In this document: positions 34,396-44,149 of the stretch, piece by piece
Layout: every line of letters begins with the position of its first letter
How positions within the stretch are numbered: position 1 is the first letter of the stretch
NCBI RefSeq assembly: GCF_017872555.1
Contig: NZ_JAEDOX010000002.1
Location: forward strand, 264,940-328,939
Origin: Ruegeria sp. HKCCSA071
GTDB taxonomy: Bacteria > Pseudomonadota > Alphaproteobacteria > Rhodobacterales > Rhodobacteraceae
Reading direction: 5' to 3'
DNA length: 64,000 nt
Made by a program: the position numbers and the translations under genes
The notes under the pieces: model-generated
The model's database searches: none
What the model saw: the letters and a program-made list of their open reading frames with translations, nothing else
Told to the model about the DNA's origin: nothing

Positions 34396-35616
34396 TCAGT
34401 TCGAGTTTGGGCTGGAAGCCAGCGTATTCACGGCGTCAACGGCGGCGGCTCGTGTCCCGGCCGCCTGCTCCCAATCGGCCATCGCAGCCTGCGCCACTTC
34501 GGGAAGTGATTTCAGTTCGTTCAACGCTTTGGTCAGGTCGCCATCTGCCAGTGCAGCCTGCGCGCGCGACAGAACAGCGTCTGGACTATCACCTTCCTGA
34601 GGCGTGACGGAACGGGCACCCGTTTGACGTTGCAGGAAGGCGACCAAACCCGTTCCTTTGTCAGCCTCGCGCGCCTCGGCCAATGCATTTCGCGCAGCAG
34701 GCTCGAACGACGCCCGAAGCGCGGTCAGAGTTTCCACGCCTTTTTCCGACGGGACGGACAGGGCGTCCGGCACACTCACGCCGCCTGCCTTCAATTCAGC
34801 AACCAATTCCGAAAAAGGCTGGCCGGTATCCAGCTGCCCACGCAGGCGCGCCAGAATGGCAGCATTCGTTGCGGCTTGTGCTTCTGCCGAGGCTTTCGCT
34901 TCAAGAGCCTGCGCGTCCGAAACCATTTTTTCGACTTCAGCCCGTTGAGCGGCCAGCGAGTCCTGAAGTTTCTTCAGTTCCGCCTCAAACGCGGCAGTTG
35001 CCTCGGGTGAAGCCGTAGAGGCAATCGGGGCTTTTTCCAGCGCGGCGATCCGGTCCGTCAATGGCGCGACCTCACCGGACAGCGCATCAACCGAGGATTT
35101 TACCGTGCTCAGGTCGCCTTCAACCGGTGTCAGCTTGTCCGACAATGCATTGATCTGATCTGCCAGTCCAGACACATCAGGGCCGTTTGCAAGCGCCTGT
35201 GACAGCTTGGCGATCTGGTCCGATTGTTCTGTCAGCTTTGCTTCCAGCGCCGCCAGCGCCCCCGAGTTGTCCGGGCCGGTTGGCAACAGCCCTCCATTGC
35301 CCAGCGCGAAACCTGCAACGGCAGCTAGCGCCCCACCCAACAGGGCCGGAACGAAACCGCCGCGTTTTTCGACTACGCGTTCGACGGTCTTTTCATCGAC
35401 CGGGGCTTCGGCTTCGGCTTCGGCTTCGGCTTCGGCTTCGGCTTCGGCTTCGGCTTCGGCTTCGGCTTCGGCTTCGGCTTCGGCTTCGGACAGGTCTTCT
35501 TCTACAGGTTCAGCCGGGTCAACAGGCGTATCGTCCTGCCGCAGATCAGTTTCAACTGCATCATCCGCTACGAGGGGTTCCACCGGCTTTTGATCGGATT
35601 TCTTCTTACCAGCCAC
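34396..35616 (-). CDS. COG4223 mitofilin-like membrane protein with Ala-Glu repeat
   Basis: A 406-residue protein with an acidic N-terminal cytoplasmic region, a single membrane helix near residues 90-110 (FVPALLGGALAAVAGFAL) and a long coiled-coil periplasmic part. The plan matches alphaproteobacterial COG4223 proteins related to mitochondrial Mic60/mitofilin, which shape the inner membrane. Residues about 43-71 are an uninterrupted Glu-Ala repeat encoded by 14 copies of a hexamer. It lies between hemD and hemY, with 10 bases to hemY. Confidence 0.85.
   Translation of the reverse strand: MAGKKKSDQKPVEPLVADDAVETDLRQDDTPVDPAEPVEEDLSEAEAEAEAEAEAEAEAEAEAEAEAEAEAPVDEKTVERVVEKRGGFVPALLGGALAAVAGFALGNGGLLPTGPDNSGALAALEAKLTEQSDQIAKLSQALANGPDVSGLADQINALSDKLTPVEGDLSTVKSSVDALSGEVAPLTDRIAALEKAPIASTASPEATAAFEAELKKLQDSLAAQRAEVEKMVSDAQALEAKASAEAQAATNAAILARLRGQLDTGQPFSELVAELKAGGVSVPDALSVPSEKGVETLTALRASFEPAARNALAEAREADKGTGLVAFLQRQTGARSVTPQEGDSPDAVLSRAQAALADGDLTKALNELKSLPEVAQAAMADWEQAAGTRAAAVDAVNTLASSPNSN
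35405..35488. repeat. Hexanucleotide tandem repeat, 14 copies of gcttcg
   Basis: Fourteen perfect GCTTCG units without interruption, inside the COG4223 gene. On the coding strand they read as alternating Glu-Ala codons, so copy-number change would lengthen or shorten the protein in frame. Codon choice is identical in every unit, which indicates recent expansion. Confidence 0.97.
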
Positions 35617-35670
35617 CGCAATATTCCCCTTATCGAATCCAAATTCAGATGAATAACAGCCCAGGTTAAG

Positions 35671-36396
35671 TTAATCGGGGACCTCGCCACCCTCAACCCG
35701 CAACACATGTTTCACAAGCTTTTTAACAGCTTTACGCATTTTCTTGGGTGTCGGATGTTTTGCGATCTTCAGGTGCTCATAGCCCAAGGAATAAAGGGGA
35801 TCAGCCGTAGCCTGGCTGATCGCAACCAGCCAAAGGGGGGCCGATCCGGCCCAGATATCGGCAAAATGTCGCGCCGTGCGCGGCGAGAAAAGCGGAGCAA
35901 TTATCGGCAGATTTCCTCTGGCGGCCTCGGTTGCCTCGGGTGTTAGCGGCAACAACCGCTGCTGATAGACCGGCTGTTCCCGAACGGTCAGACCAGATTC
36001 GGTCAGGCGGCCAGCGACATTGCCCCGTGTATGCTCACCCCGCAGGTGCAAAAGGGGGCTTTTGGGCCGATGCTTGAGCAGATGCCCGACCAATTCTTCC
36101 GCCGTGGTTCCGACCATCTTGGCCTGCCACCCATACCCTTTCGCGGTACCGGTTGTTGCGGGTCCCACGCAATAGGCCGGCAGAGTTCGGTCAACACCTT
36201 TCGAGACCGCAGCATTCACCGCATTGGCCGATGTAAAGATCAATCCTTTTACACCTTTGGTATCCACTGCAACTGGCAGAGGCCGGATTTCCATGATCGG
36301 CGAATAGAGGACCTGAACCCGGGACCTGATGCGGGTTGGCAGCTGCTCGACAAACCTTTCCGAGGCGGAGCGAGGGCGGGTCATCAACAAAAACAA
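35671..36396 (-). CDS. hemD: Uroporphyrinogen-III synthase
   Basis: A 241-residue HemD, which closes hydroxymethylbilane to uroporphyrinogen III in tetrapyrrole synthesis. The family is poorly conserved; recognisable parts are [11 protein letters not shown] at the N-terminus, FTSANAVNA near residue 55, the hinge/second domain [17 protein letters not shown], and [10 protein letters not shown] near the C-terminus. ATG 36384 (MTRPR) is an alternative start and matches family starts better, but neither has a clear ribosome-binding site. It is followed by COG4223 and hemY on the same strand and diverges from tsaD, a very common alphaproteobacterial layout. Confidence 0.88.
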   Translation of the reverse strand: MFLLMTRPRSASERFVEQLPTRIRSRVQVLYSPIMEIRPLPVAVDTKGVKGLIFTSANAVNAAVSKGVDRTLPAYCVGPATTGTAKGYGWQAKMVGTTAEELVGHLLKHRPKSPLLHLRGEHTRGNVAGRLTESGLTVREQPVYQQRLLPLTPEATEAARGNLPIIAPLFSPRTARHFADIWAGSAPLWLVAISQATADPLYSLGYEHLKIAKHPTPKKMRKAVKKLVKHVLRVEGGEVPD

Positions 36397-36482
36397 CGTG
36401 TGGCGCCTTGACCCTTCAGGATTGTTTGCATCCGCGCAGGGTGATACCCCGCCGTATATACATGATGCAACGGATCAGGGTG

Positions 36483-37580
36483 ATGGTGCAAACACTTACC
36501 GTATTGGGTTTGGAAAGCAGCTGTGACGACACAGCCGCAGCCGTCGTGCGCCAGACCAAGGGTGCCAAAGCCGAAATCCTGTCTTCTGTGGTGCACGGTC
36601 AAACCGATCTGCACAGCGCCTTTGGCGGCGTCGTGCCCGAGATTGCAGCCCGTGCGCATGCCGAAAAGCTGGATGTCTGCGTTGTGCAGGCGCTGGACGC
36701 TGCTGGTCTGTCGCTGCGCGACATGGACGCTATTGCCGTCACCGCCGGGCCCGGTCTGATCGGAGGGGTCATGTCCGGTGTCATGTGCGCCAAGGGGCTG
36801 AGTGCGGCTACGGGCCTGCCGTTGATTGGCGTCAATCATCTTGCAGGTCACGCCCTGACGCCCCGCCTGACGGACGACATCGCCTTCCCTTACCTCATGC
36901 TTCTGGTGTCGGGCGGCCATTGCCAATACCTGATCGCCCATGGCCCCGAGCAGTTTACCCGCCTGGGCGGCACCATCGACGATGCGCCAGGGGAAGCTTT
37001 TGACAAGACCGCTCGCCTGCTGGGCCTGCCGCAACCCGGCGGCCCGTCTGTCGAGGTTGAAGCCCGTGATGGCAACGCCCAGCGGTTCCGCTTTCCCAGG
37101 CCACTGCTGGACCGGCCCGGCAGTGACTTGTCTTTCTCGGGGCTGAAAACAGCGCTGATGCGGATGCGCGACCAGATCGTGGCCGACAAAGGTGGACTGA
37201 CCCGTCAGGACCGTGCTGATCTGTGCGCAGGATTCCAGCAGGCCATAGTGGACACATTGGCCGAGAAAACCCGCCGCGCGATTGATCTGTACCTTGATCA
37301 CAACCCTGTTGATCCCGTTGTCGCGGTCGCAGGTGGGGTAGCAGCGAATTCGGCTATTCGGACGGCGTTAGAGTCTGTTTGCGCCCAGAAAGGCGCCCGA
37401 TTCACGGCACCTCCGCTGGCTTTGTGCACGGACAATGCCGCGATGATTGCCTATGCGGGCCTCGAACGCTTTCGCGCCGGCGCGCGCGACGGTCTGGACC
37501 TGACTGCCCGCCCCCGCTGGCCGCTGGATCAACACAGCCCGGCAATGCTGGGCAGCGGTAAGAAAGGGGCCAAGGCATGA
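36483..37580 (+). CDS. tsaD: tRNA N6-adenosine threonylcarbamoyltransferase
   Basis: A 365-residue TsaD (Kae1/YgjD), which transfers threonylcarbamoyl to A37 of ANN-reading tRNAs. The ASKHA-fold start is [14 protein letters not shown], the metal-binding histidines are in NHLAGHAL, and the nucleotide site is LLVSGGHCQ. The C-terminal [12 protein letters not shown] block is intact. The frame opens further upstream at 36336, but family homology begins at [12 protein letters not shown]. The partner tsaE lies 13 kb further on in this window. It overlaps gpsA by ATGA. Confidence 0.96.
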   Translation: MVQTLTVLGLESSCDDTAAAVVRQTKGAKAEILSSVVHGQTDLHSAFGGVVPEIAARAHAEKLDVCVVQALDAAGLSLRDMDAIAVTAGPGLIGGVMSGVMCAKGLSAATGLPLIGVNHLAGHALTPRLTDDIAFPYLMLLVSGGHCQYLIAHGPEQFTRLGGTIDDAPGEAFDKTARLLGLPQPGGPSVEVEARDGNAQRFRFPRPLLDRPGSDLSFSGLKTALMRMRDQIVADKGGLTRQDRADLCAGFQQAIVDTLAEKTRRAIDLYLDHNPVDPVVAVAGGVAANSAIRTALESVCAQKGARFTAPPLALCTDNAAMIAYAGLERFRAGARDGLDLTARPRWPLDQHSPAMLGSGKKGAKA

Positions 37581-38539
37581 ACGTCTCTGTCCTGGGATCC
37601 GGTGCGTTTGGGACCGCTTTGGCGATCTCGCTGTCAGGCAGCGGGCCGGTAACACTGTGGTCCAGAAACGCGGATCAGGCGCGGCAGATGCATAAGACGC
37701 GCGAAAACTCCACCCGGCTGCCCGGTGTTTCCTTACCCATGAACATCGCCGTAACGGCACATATCGCTGAAGCGTCGAAAGCTGACATTCTGCTTTTGGC
37801 CGTTCCCATGCAGCAATTGCGTAGCGCTTTGCAGGATCACGCCCCGGTGCTGCACGGCAAGACACTGGTCGCTTGCTGTAAGGGGATAGAGTTGGATTCT
37901 GGCCTCGGGCCCGTTGCGGTCATCAGGGATGTTGTCCACGATGCCCCGATCGCTTTGCTGACAGGACCCAGTTTTGCTGATGACATAGCGCGAGGCTTGC
38001 CCACTGCGTTAACGCTGGCTTGCGGTGATACGAATCTTGGCAAAGCTTTGCAGACCGAGCTGGCCACTGCGAATCTGCGCCTCTATCGGACCACTGACAC
38101 CATAGGTGCTGAACTTGGCGGGGCGCTGAAGAACATCATGGCCATCGGTTGCGGCGCAGCAATCGGTGCGGGGCTGGGGGACAGCGCCCGTGCCGCGTTG
38201 ATGACTCGCGGTTTTGCGGAAATGCAGCGCTTTGCCGCCCTGCGTGGCGCGCGCCCTGACACCCTGATGGGCTTGTCCGGGCTTGGAGATCTGGTGTTGA
38301 CCTGTTCCTCAGAGCTGTCCCGAAACTACCGTTTTGGTCTTAGTTTGGGTCTGAACCAACCATTTAACCAACATACTACTGTCGAAGGCGTTGCCACCGC
38401 GCGAGCTATGTCAGAGATTGCCGTCAAAGAAGGGCTGGACATGCCCATCAGTACAACTGTGGCGGATCTGAGCCATGGTGCCTACAGTGTGACCGAGGCC
38501 ATCCAAAACCTGCTCAATCGCCCACTCAAGGAGGAATAA
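37577..38539 (+). CDS. gpsA: Glycerol-3-phosphate dehydrogenase [NAD(P)+]
   Basis: A 320-residue GpsA that reduces dihydroxyacetone phosphate to sn-glycerol-3-phosphate for phospholipid synthesis. The cofactor motif is [10 protein letters not shown] at residues 7-16, [10 protein letters not shown] is the second conserved strand, [16 protein letters not shown] is the family signature, and the catalytic lysine is in [10 protein letters not shown]. The length is typical. The start overlaps tsaD; the 3' end contains the AAGGAGGA ribosome-binding site of the next gene. Confidence 0.96.
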   Translation: MNVSVLGSGAFGTALAISLSGSGPVTLWSRNADQARQMHKTRENSTRLPGVSLPMNIAVTAHIAEASKADILLLAVPMQQLRSALQDHAPVLHGKTLVACCKGIELDSGLGPVAVIRDVVHDAPIALLTGPSFADDIARGLPTALTLACGDTNLGKALQTELATANLRLYRTTDTIGAELGGALKNIMAIGCGAAIGAGLGDSARAALMTRGFAEMQRFAALRGARPDTLMGLSGLGDLVLTCSSELSRNYRFGLSLGLNQPFNQHTTVEGVATARAMSEIAVKEGLDMPISTTVADLSHGAYSVTEAIQNLLNRPLKEE

Positions 38540-38540
38540 C

Positions 38541-38810
38541 ATGCTGATCGCACTCATCGCCCGTGACAAAGCCGGGGCGCTGCAAACCCGATTGAACAAT
38601 CGCGCGGCCCATCTAGCCTATATCGAAGAAACGGGTGTTGTATCGCAGGCAGGGCCGCTGCTGGATGGCGACGCTATGATCGGTTCGCTGGTTGTGCTCG
38701 ACGTCGAAGATCTGGCTGCCGCGCAAAACTGGGCAGATAATGACCCCTATGCGAAGGCGGGATTGTTCCAGTCGGTTGAGCTGATTCCCTGGAAAAAGGT
38801 AATCGGCTGA
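38541..38810 (+). CDS. YciI family protein
   Basis: An 89-residue YciI-like protein of the dimeric ferredoxin-like (alpha/beta barrel) fold. The sequence includes the conserved histidine in RAAHLAYI and the aspartate in NDPYAKAGLF, both active-site positions in the family. An AAGGAGGA ribosome-binding site precedes ATG 38541, and its stop overlaps the EVE gene start (TGATG). No substrate is known for most members. Confidence 0.88.
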   Translation: MLIALIARDKAGALQTRLNNRAAHLAYIEETGVVSQAGPLLDGDAMIGSLVVLDVEDLAAAQNWADNDPYAKAGLFQSVELIPWKKVIG

Positions 38811-39232
38811 TGGCGTATTGGCTTTTCAAGTCCGAACCTTCGACCTGGAGCTGGGAACAGCAAATGGCCAAGGGGGATAAGGGCGAGGAATGGGACGGTG
38901 TGCGCAACTATCAGGCGCGCAATTTCATGCGTCAGATGGCCATTGGGGATTGGGGGTTCTTCTACCACTCTCAAAAGGACAAATCGGTTGTGGGTATTGT
39001 CGAGGTATGCGCCGAGGCACATCCCGACAGTTCCACCGATGATGAGCGCTGGGAATGCGTGGATATCAAGGCCGTCCGGTCCTTTTCCAAGCCCGTGACA
39101 CTGGACCAGATAAAGGCCGACGAACGGCTTGCCGACATGGTGCTGGTGAAAAACTCTCGTTTGTCGGTGCAGCCGGTAACTGACGATCAATGGAAGGCGA
39201 TCTGCGCCTTGGGTGAAACGCAGCCGGATTGA
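38810..39232 (+). CDS. EVE domain-containing protein
   Basis: A 140-residue EVE (PUA-superfamily) protein. The family start MAYWLFKSEPSTWSWEQ and the DGVRNYQARNFMRQM and GFFYHS blocks are clear. EVE domains bind modified bases in DNA or RNA in an aromatic cage; the stand-alone forms are common in alphaproteobacteria, and their target is not known. It closes the tsaD-gpsA-yciI-EVE operon. Confidence 0.92.
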   Translation: MAYWLFKSEPSTWSWEQQMAKGDKGEEWDGVRNYQARNFMRQMAIGDWGFFYHSQKDKSVVGIVEVCAEAHPDSSTDDERWECVDIKAVRSFSKPVTLDQIKADERLADMVLVKNSRLSVQPVTDDQWKAICALGETQPD

Positions 39233-39392
39233 CCTGCCGACCCGTATCAGGTGCAAATCTTCTCAAACGTCCGGCAAGGTGTTATGTTTCCAAGGGTTAC
39301 GCCGGGTGGGGACCTGAACGTTATGATTGCTCTGGTCGTAACCGCTTGGTGTTGTTCGGATAAATTCGATATGTTTTGAAAGTTTGAACCCC

Positions 39393-40676
39393 GTGTCTGA
39401 CAACGAAAACGGCAACGGGACGCTCGATAACACCGTTGCTGCGAAAAGCACGAAAACCTGGGAAGCGCGCCTGAAAGAAGCGCGGGAAAAACGCGCGTCA
39501 GTGCTTGCGAAGGCGCAGGAAGAACCTGTTTCGACATCTGTCCAGACAGACAAACCTCCCCCGCCGGATGATACAGATACTGAGCAGATCGTTTCCGAGC
39601 GGGTCCGCTCGCTAAATCTGGACAAACCGCGCGTCAGAAAAAAAAGGAAAACTCGGGTTGCGTTAGTACTGGTTGCCCTTTTGTGTGGGGCCGCCTTGCA
39701 ATGGGTCATTGCAAATCTTTTAGATGAGTGGCCGCCCGCAGATGCAGAAGACCAGGCCGTTCTGAATGCGCTTTCTGAAACCTTTCTGGTCCCCGAAGAA
39801 CAGCCTGAGGCTGCAACCACCAGCATGCCGGACGCAAAAGACGCCCCTACGCCAGAGGATCTGTTGGTTTCGGGGCCTCCTGAGCCCGAGCCTCATTCAA
39901 TCCCCGCCGACGTCAGCGAACCCTTGGACGAGCCAAATAGCCGGTCAGTCGATCCGGTAACTTTGGATCAATCCGATGTAACCCCTTCCCAGGAAACGGA
40001 AAGCGCTGTCATGCCGGAAAGCGAGTTTACAACCGGCCCGAATCCTGAAGCGGCAACGGAGAAGCCGGAGATTTCCTTAACACCGCCCAGGATTTTCATT
40101 CCGGCCCAGTTGGAACCCACGTTGGCCGTCACAACTGCTTCAGACATTCATACCGCGATTCCGGCCTGGTATGATTCACGACTTCGCAATCCCAATCCGC
40201 TGAACAAGGGCGGATTGTCGCAAGTGTCGCAGATAGCCCATGATCCTATTCCGCCAGAGATCGATACACCCGCCAATCGGCCCTACACCGAGGTGAAACC
40301 GCTGCCTGTGACTCCGGTCATTGATCTTGAGGTCTCGCTTTTTGTACCGTCGAGAGTTTCGCAAGAGACCAGCAACCGGGCGTTGGAACTGCTTGCCCGA
40401 AGTCAGGCAACAGTGGTGGCAACAGCTCGGGTGGGATACCGGGTCCGAGAAACCCAGGTCCGGTTTTACCATCCCGATGACGCCGAAAACGCTGCCATGG
40501 CCGCCGATGCACTTGGGGGTATCGCACGGGATTTCACAAGCTCGGGCAGCAAGACGCGCCCCGGGCGGATCGAGGTTTATCTGGAAGGCAGCGGCGGAAA
40601 TGTGGACGACAATTCTACGGTTCAACCTGACAACGCAGAAAGCCTCATCGCGCGTATTTTGAGAGAGTTCAGATGA
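39393..40676 (+). CDS. Proline-rich single-pass membrane protein, uncharacterised
   Basis: A 427-residue protein I cannot name. A basic cytoplasmic N-terminus (residues 1-85) ends in RKKRKTR and a membrane helix at about 88-107. A long Pro/Glu/Thr-rich periplasmic linker (110-290) leads to a small folded C-terminal domain (about residues 310-425). That domain (LFVPSRVSQETSNRALELL, VRFYHPDDAENAAMAADALGGIARDF) is reminiscent of LytR C-terminal domains. The start is given as GTG 39393 (MSDNENGNG), since TTG nine bases earlier has a poorly spaced ribosome-binding site. An anchored cell-wall or envelope-spanning role is plausible but unproven. Confidence 0.75.
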   Translation: MSDNENGNGTLDNTVAAKSTKTWEARLKEAREKRASVLAKAQEEPVSTSVQTDKPPPPDDTDTEQIVSERVRSLNLDKPRVRKKRKTRVALVLVALLCGAALQWVIANLLDEWPPADAEDQAVLNALSETFLVPEEQPEAATTSMPDAKDAPTPEDLLVSGPPEPEPHSIPADVSEPLDEPNSRSVDPVTLDQSDVTPSQETESAVMPESEFTTGPNPEAATEKPEISLTPPRIFIPAQLEPTLAVTTASDIHTAIPAWYDSRLRNPNPLNKGGLSQVSQIAHDPIPPEIDTPANRPYTEVKPLPVTPVIDLEVSLFVPSRVSQETSNRALELLARSQATVVATARVGYRVRETQVRFYHPDDAENAAMAADALGGIARDFTSSGSKTRPGRIEVYLEGSGGNVDDNSTVQPDNAESLIARILREFR

Positions 40677-40683
40677 TAAATGA

Positions 40684-40713
40684 GGGAAGGTTCTGACGAT
40701 ACAGAACCTTCCC
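40684..40713. terminator. Strong hairpin after the proline-rich membrane protein gene
   Basis: Perfect 12-base inverted repeat GGGAAGGTTCTG / CAGAACCTTCCC with a six-base loop, seven bases after the stop codon. There is no T-run, so it may be a processing or stabilising hairpin or a rho-assisted terminator. A 15-base palindrome (GGCGTTTCAAACGCC) follows at 40806-40820. Confidence 0.6.
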
Positions 40714-40895
40714 TACCCCCGCGTGCTCCCTACTCACCACACGCGTATGGAAATGTCTGGTTCTGACCGTCCTGGTCACGGTTTGACCTTAACCCAACCG
40801 CACCCGGCGTTTCAAACGCCAAGTCCTTAAAAAACAACTCAAATACAAAACGCCTGCCGGGTAGACGACAAGCGTTTAAGGAATGCGCGGTAAGA

Positions 40896-41237
40896 TCAGC
40901 CGTAAACGGCTTCTTTTCCGAAATGCTTGGTCAGCATGTAATAAACCACGGCGCGGTATTTGTTGCGCTCAGACATGCCATAGGTTTCCATAGCTTTGTT
41001 GATCGCTGCCATCAGCTCGGGGCCATCTGACAGGCCCAGTTTCTTGATCAGGAAGTTATTCTTGACGGTTTCCAATTCGGACTCCTGGCTGGCTGCAACA
41101 GTTGCCGCATCTGCGTCATAGATCGCCGGGCCGCAACCGATTGTGACCTTGGTCAACAGGTTCATATCGGGGTTCATCCCACATTTGTTCTTCAGATCTT
41201 CAGCGTATTTGGCGATCAACTCGTCGCGCTTGCCCAT
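40896..41237 (-). CDS. DUF2853 family protein
   Basis: A 113-residue helical soluble protein of the DUF2853 family, whose function is unknown. Conserved blocks are AKYAEDLKNKCG near the N-terminus and KYRAVVYYMLTKHFGKE at the C-terminus. The frame opens at 41276, but ATG 41237 (MGKRDELI) has AAAGGAG eight bases upstream and fits the family start. It stands alone on its strand. Confidence 0.88.
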   Translation of the reverse strand: MGKRDELIAKYAEDLKNKCGMNPDMNLLTKVTIGCGPAIYDADAATVAASQESELETVKNNFLIKKLGLSDGPELMAAINKAMETYGMSERNKYRAVVYYMLTKHFGKEAVYG

Positions 41238-41374
41238 GTCCCAATCTCCTTTATCCGTTAATCCGGCACCAATCACCGATAGCCGAGACTAGACGTGTCA
41301 CAGGTCAGCCCAAAAGGATAAAATATCGCGTTTCCTCCCCCTTAACCGGGGCTGGAATGCACAGGATGCAAGAC

Positions 41375-42124
41375 CTATCTGCAATACCCCCAGCCCGAAC
41401 CTTGCAGGTGAAAATGGTCCGCGTGCAAGCGATTGAAGTCCGGGCCCAGAACCACACGAAACCAGTCGCACGCGCCCCGCCAGATTTTCCGCAGAAATGC
41501 AGGTTCGGGTCCGGTGCCCTGCCAGTTATTTAACAGGGTCAGCACGCGGCCATCGGTCGTCACCACACCGATGATATCGATCGAGTCCGCACGGGCATGG
41601 CTGCTCCATCCATTGTTTTCACCCTGCAGGGTGCGCATGCGCCTGCAATTGTAACTTCCGACATGGCGCAATCGGGCAATACCGGTTCCAAGCAGTTCGT
41701 GCGCGGCCGGCTGCACGACATGGTGTTCCCACATCGCCAGCCGCAATGTTGTGGCGCAACTGGTTTCGATGGCTTCGATATGCGAGGTAGCCAGTCGGGT
41801 CAGAAGGCCGCGTGCGGCAATGCCACAGCTCTGATCAACGACCAGATCCTCCATCGCCTCGAAATGAACGCCCGCTTCGGCCAACGTAGCCCGACACTGG
41901 GTTTCATCCGCCACGGTGCGGTTCAGTTGATATCGGGTGACCGGCGTCACCGGTGCGCTGACCTTCAGGTCGCGCAACGGGTTCCAGTGCGATGGCACAG
42001 GTGTCTTTGGATGCGCCAACAGCACCCAGCCGCCGCCGCCCAGCACGATCACCACAACCAAAATCCTGAAAACGAAGAACGCCGCCAAGTAAAGAAACCG
42101 GCGGCGTCCGTTATTCTGTGTCAT
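41375..42124 (-). CDS. Extensin-like C-terminal domain protein
   Basis: A 249-residue membrane-anchored protein with one helix (residues 9-34) and an extensin-like C-terminal domain. The domain resembles D-Ala-D-Ala peptidases of the VanY/LAS type in outline: cysteines CRATL, QSCGIAARG, YNCRRMR and the end DHFHLQGSGWGYCR, with SSHARADSIDIIG carrying the likely metal ligands (His and Asp). Murein or periplasmic peptidase activity is inferred. ATG 42124 is chosen because the frame upstream overlaps ahcY. It is co-directional with ahcY after 13 bases. Confidence 0.85.
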   Translation of the reverse strand: MTQNNGRRRFLYLAAFFVFRILVVVIVLGGGGWVLLAHPKTPVPSHWNPLRDLKVSAPVTPVTRYQLNRTVADETQCRATLAEAGVHFEAMEDLVVDQSCGIAARGLLTRLATSHIEAIETSCATTLRLAMWEHHVVQPAAHELLGTGIARLRHVGSYNCRRMRTLQGENNGWSSHARADSIDIIGVVTTDGRVLTLLNNWQGTGPEPAFLRKIWRGACDWFRVVLGPDFNRLHADHFHLQGSGWGYCR

Positions 42125-42137
42125 CGTCAGACGACAA

Positions 42138-43526
42138 TCAGTAGCGATAGTGTTCCGGCTTGTACGGACCTTCTGGCTTGACGCCAATATAAGCGGCCTG
42201 ATCCGCATCCATCTGCGTCAGCTTCACTCCGATGCGATCCAGATGCAGGCGGGCTACTTTTTCGTCCAGATGCTTGGGCAGGATGTAGACCTTGTTCTCG
42301 TACTGGTCACCTTTGGTGAACAGCTCGATCTGTGCCAGAACCTGGTTAGTGAACGAGGCCGACATCACGAAAGACGGGTGACCTGTGGCGTTACCAAGAT
42401 TCAGCAGACGGCCTTCTGACAGCAGGATCAGACGGTTGCCCGAAGGCATCTCGATCATGTCCACCTGCTCCTTGATGTTCGTCCACTTGTGGTTCTTCAG
42501 GCTGGCCACCTGAATCTCGTTGTCGAAGTGACCGATATTGCCGACGATGGCCATGTCCTTCATCTCGCGCATATGCTCAATGCGGATCACGTCCTTGTTG
42601 CCGGTGGTGGTGATGAAGATATCCGCGCTGTCAACTTCGTCTTCCAGCAAGGTCACTTCGAACCCGTCCATCGCAGCCTGCAGCGCGCAGATCGGGTCAA
42701 CTTCGGTCACCTTCACGCGCGCACCTGCACCACGCAAGCTGGCGGCCGAGCCCTTGCCCACGTCGCCATAGCCGCAAACCACAGCAACCTTACCGGCCAT
42801 CATGGTGTCGGTGGCGCGGCGGATACCATCGACTAGCGATTCCTTGCAGCCGTATTTGTTGTCGAATTTCGACTTTGTGACCGAGTCATTCACGTTGATC
42901 GCCGGGAACGGCAGGTGGCCGTCTTTCACCAGCTGATACAGACGGTTCACGCCGGTGGTGGTTTCCTCGGACACACCCTGAATCTGATCACGCATCTTGG
43001 TGAACCAACCGGGGCTGGCCGCCATGCGCTTGGCGATCTGCTTCTTGATCACCTCTTCCTCTTCCGAACCCGGAACTGGGATGATGTCTTCGCCCGCTTC
43101 GGCACGTGCGCCCAGCAGGATGTACAGGGTCGCGTCGCCACCATCGTCAAGGATCATGTTCGGGCCGTCTTCGAACAGGAAGGATTTATCCAGGTAATCC
43201 CAATGCTCTTCCAGTGTTTGACCCTTGATGGCGAAGACAGGAATGCCCGCCTCGGCAATCGCGGCGGCGGCATGGTCCTGCGTCGAGAAGATGTTGCACG
43301 ACGCCCAGCGCACATCCGCACCCAACGCCACCAACGTTTCGATCAGAACACCGGTCTGGATGGTCATGTGCAGCGATCCAACGATACGCGCACCTGTCAG
43401 AGGCTTGCTTTCCCCATATTCCGCACGCAGGGACATCAGTCCCGGCATCTCGGTTTCGGCAATATCCAATTCCTTGCGGCCGAACCCGGCCAGCGAAATG
43501 TCTTTAACGATATAGTCCACGGCCAT
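42138..43526 (-). CDS. ahcY: Adenosylhomocysteinase
   Basis: A 462-residue S-adenosylhomocysteine hydrolase, which splits the product of methyltransferases into homocysteine and adenosine. Conserved blocks are [26 protein letters not shown], the catalytic lysine/aspartate region [17 protein letters not shown] and the NAD site [11 protein letters not shown]; the C-terminus is KPEHYRY as usual. ATG 43526 has GGAG seven bases upstream. A GC-rich hairpin lies in the leader. Confidence 0.98.
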   Translation of the reverse strand: MAVDYIVKDISLAGFGRKELDIAETEMPGLMSLRAEYGESKPLTGARIVGSLHMTIQTGVLIETLVALGADVRWASCNIFSTQDHAAAAIAEAGIPVFAIKGQTLEEHWDYLDKSFLFEDGPNMILDDGGDATLYILLGARAEAGEDIIPVPGSEEEEVIKKQIAKRMAASPGWFTKMRDQIQGVSEETTTGVNRLYQLVKDGHLPFPAINVNDSVTKSKFDNKYGCKESLVDGIRRATDTMMAGKVAVVCGYGDVGKGSAASLRGAGARVKVTEVDPICALQAAMDGFEVTLLEDEVDSADIFITTTGNKDVIRIEHMREMKDMAIVGNIGHFDNEIQVASLKNHKWTNIKEQVDMIEMPSGNRLILLSEGRLLNLGNATGHPSFVMSASFTNQVLAQIELFTKGDQYENKVYILPKHLDEKVARLHLDRIGVKLTQMDADQAAYIGVKPEGPYKPEHYRY

Positions 43527-43560
43527 CAGGCGCTCCATTTTCGGTAAGTCACAGTCCCGG

Positions 43561-43585
43561 CTGCCCCTAACATTCCTTGGGGCAG
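43561..43585 (-). promoter_or_regulatory. Hairpin in the ahcY leader
   Basis: CTGCCCC and GGGGCAG form a seven-base stem with an 11-base loop, 35-59 bases upstream of the ahcY start. ahcY leaders carry SAH riboswitches in some bacteria, but I do not see the conserved core of that class or of SAM/SAH riboswitches here. Confidence 0.35.
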
Positions 43586-43628
43586 GTGGCAACTTTGAAG
43601 ACAATTACCGGAAGCCTGGTGGCCGCTT

Positions 43629-43943
43629 TCAGCTTGGCGTGCCTTCGACTTTTATCTTTGGTATCGCTTCAAAAAAATCGGTGCCAACGGCAACAATACA
43701 ACTGATCCCGTTCGCATTGGTTACCAAAACGGTATAACTGCCCGTTTCCTTCGAGGCCCAGACTTCCATCACCGACTGTGCGCTGCGTGTCTTTTGCAAA
43801 CCACCAAAGGCCAATTCTTCGGCGTAGTTTTCCTGCAATTTGGTGACAATGTCGTCGCGTTCCGCGCAACTCCGGGCAAAAGCTGGCGGGGCGGTCGCGG
43901 CCATTCCAAAGGTCAGGGCAATGGCGAATAAACGCTTGAACAT
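43629..43943 (-). CDS. Small secreted protein, uncharacterised
   Basis: A 104-residue protein with a clear Sec signal peptide (MFKRLFAIALTFGMAATAPPAFA, cleavage after AFA) and a mature part of about 80 residues. Two cysteines (SCAERDD and ISCIVAVG) may form a disulfide. The mature domain has mixed alpha/beta character (KLQENYAEELAFGGLQ, GSYTVLVTNANG). I do not recognise a named family. It lies upstream of ahcY on the same strand. Confidence 0.75.
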   Translation of the reverse strand: MFKRLFAIALTFGMAATAPPAFARSCAERDDIVTKLQENYAEELAFGGLQKTRSAQSVMEVWASKETGSYTVLVTNANGISCIVAVGTDFFEAIPKIKVEGTPS

Positions 43944-44149
43944 GACAAACTCCTATCGTTTCGCGTTTCACAGTCGAGAGGAGCACACCGGGAGAAGCAT
44001 GTGCCCCCCTCGGTTTTGATGTCGGGATCATGGCGCGCCGTTTCAAAGCACAAATGCTCAAGAAACTGTTGGCAGCAAGTGATCCAGACAGGTACATCAT
44101 AACACAAAAATATGGCGCAATCGCGTCCGGTCAGGCGAGGCATAGCAAA

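Noticed and set aside
35187..35669. Arg-Leu repeat protein on the plus strand across the hexamer repeat
   Set aside because: It is the antisense reading of the COG4223 Glu-Ala repeat; the minus-strand gene fits operon context and family.
43561..43628. SAH or SAM/SAH riboswitch before ahcY
   Set aside because: A hairpin exists, but I could not find the conserved core sequence of either class, so it is reported only as a leader hairpin.
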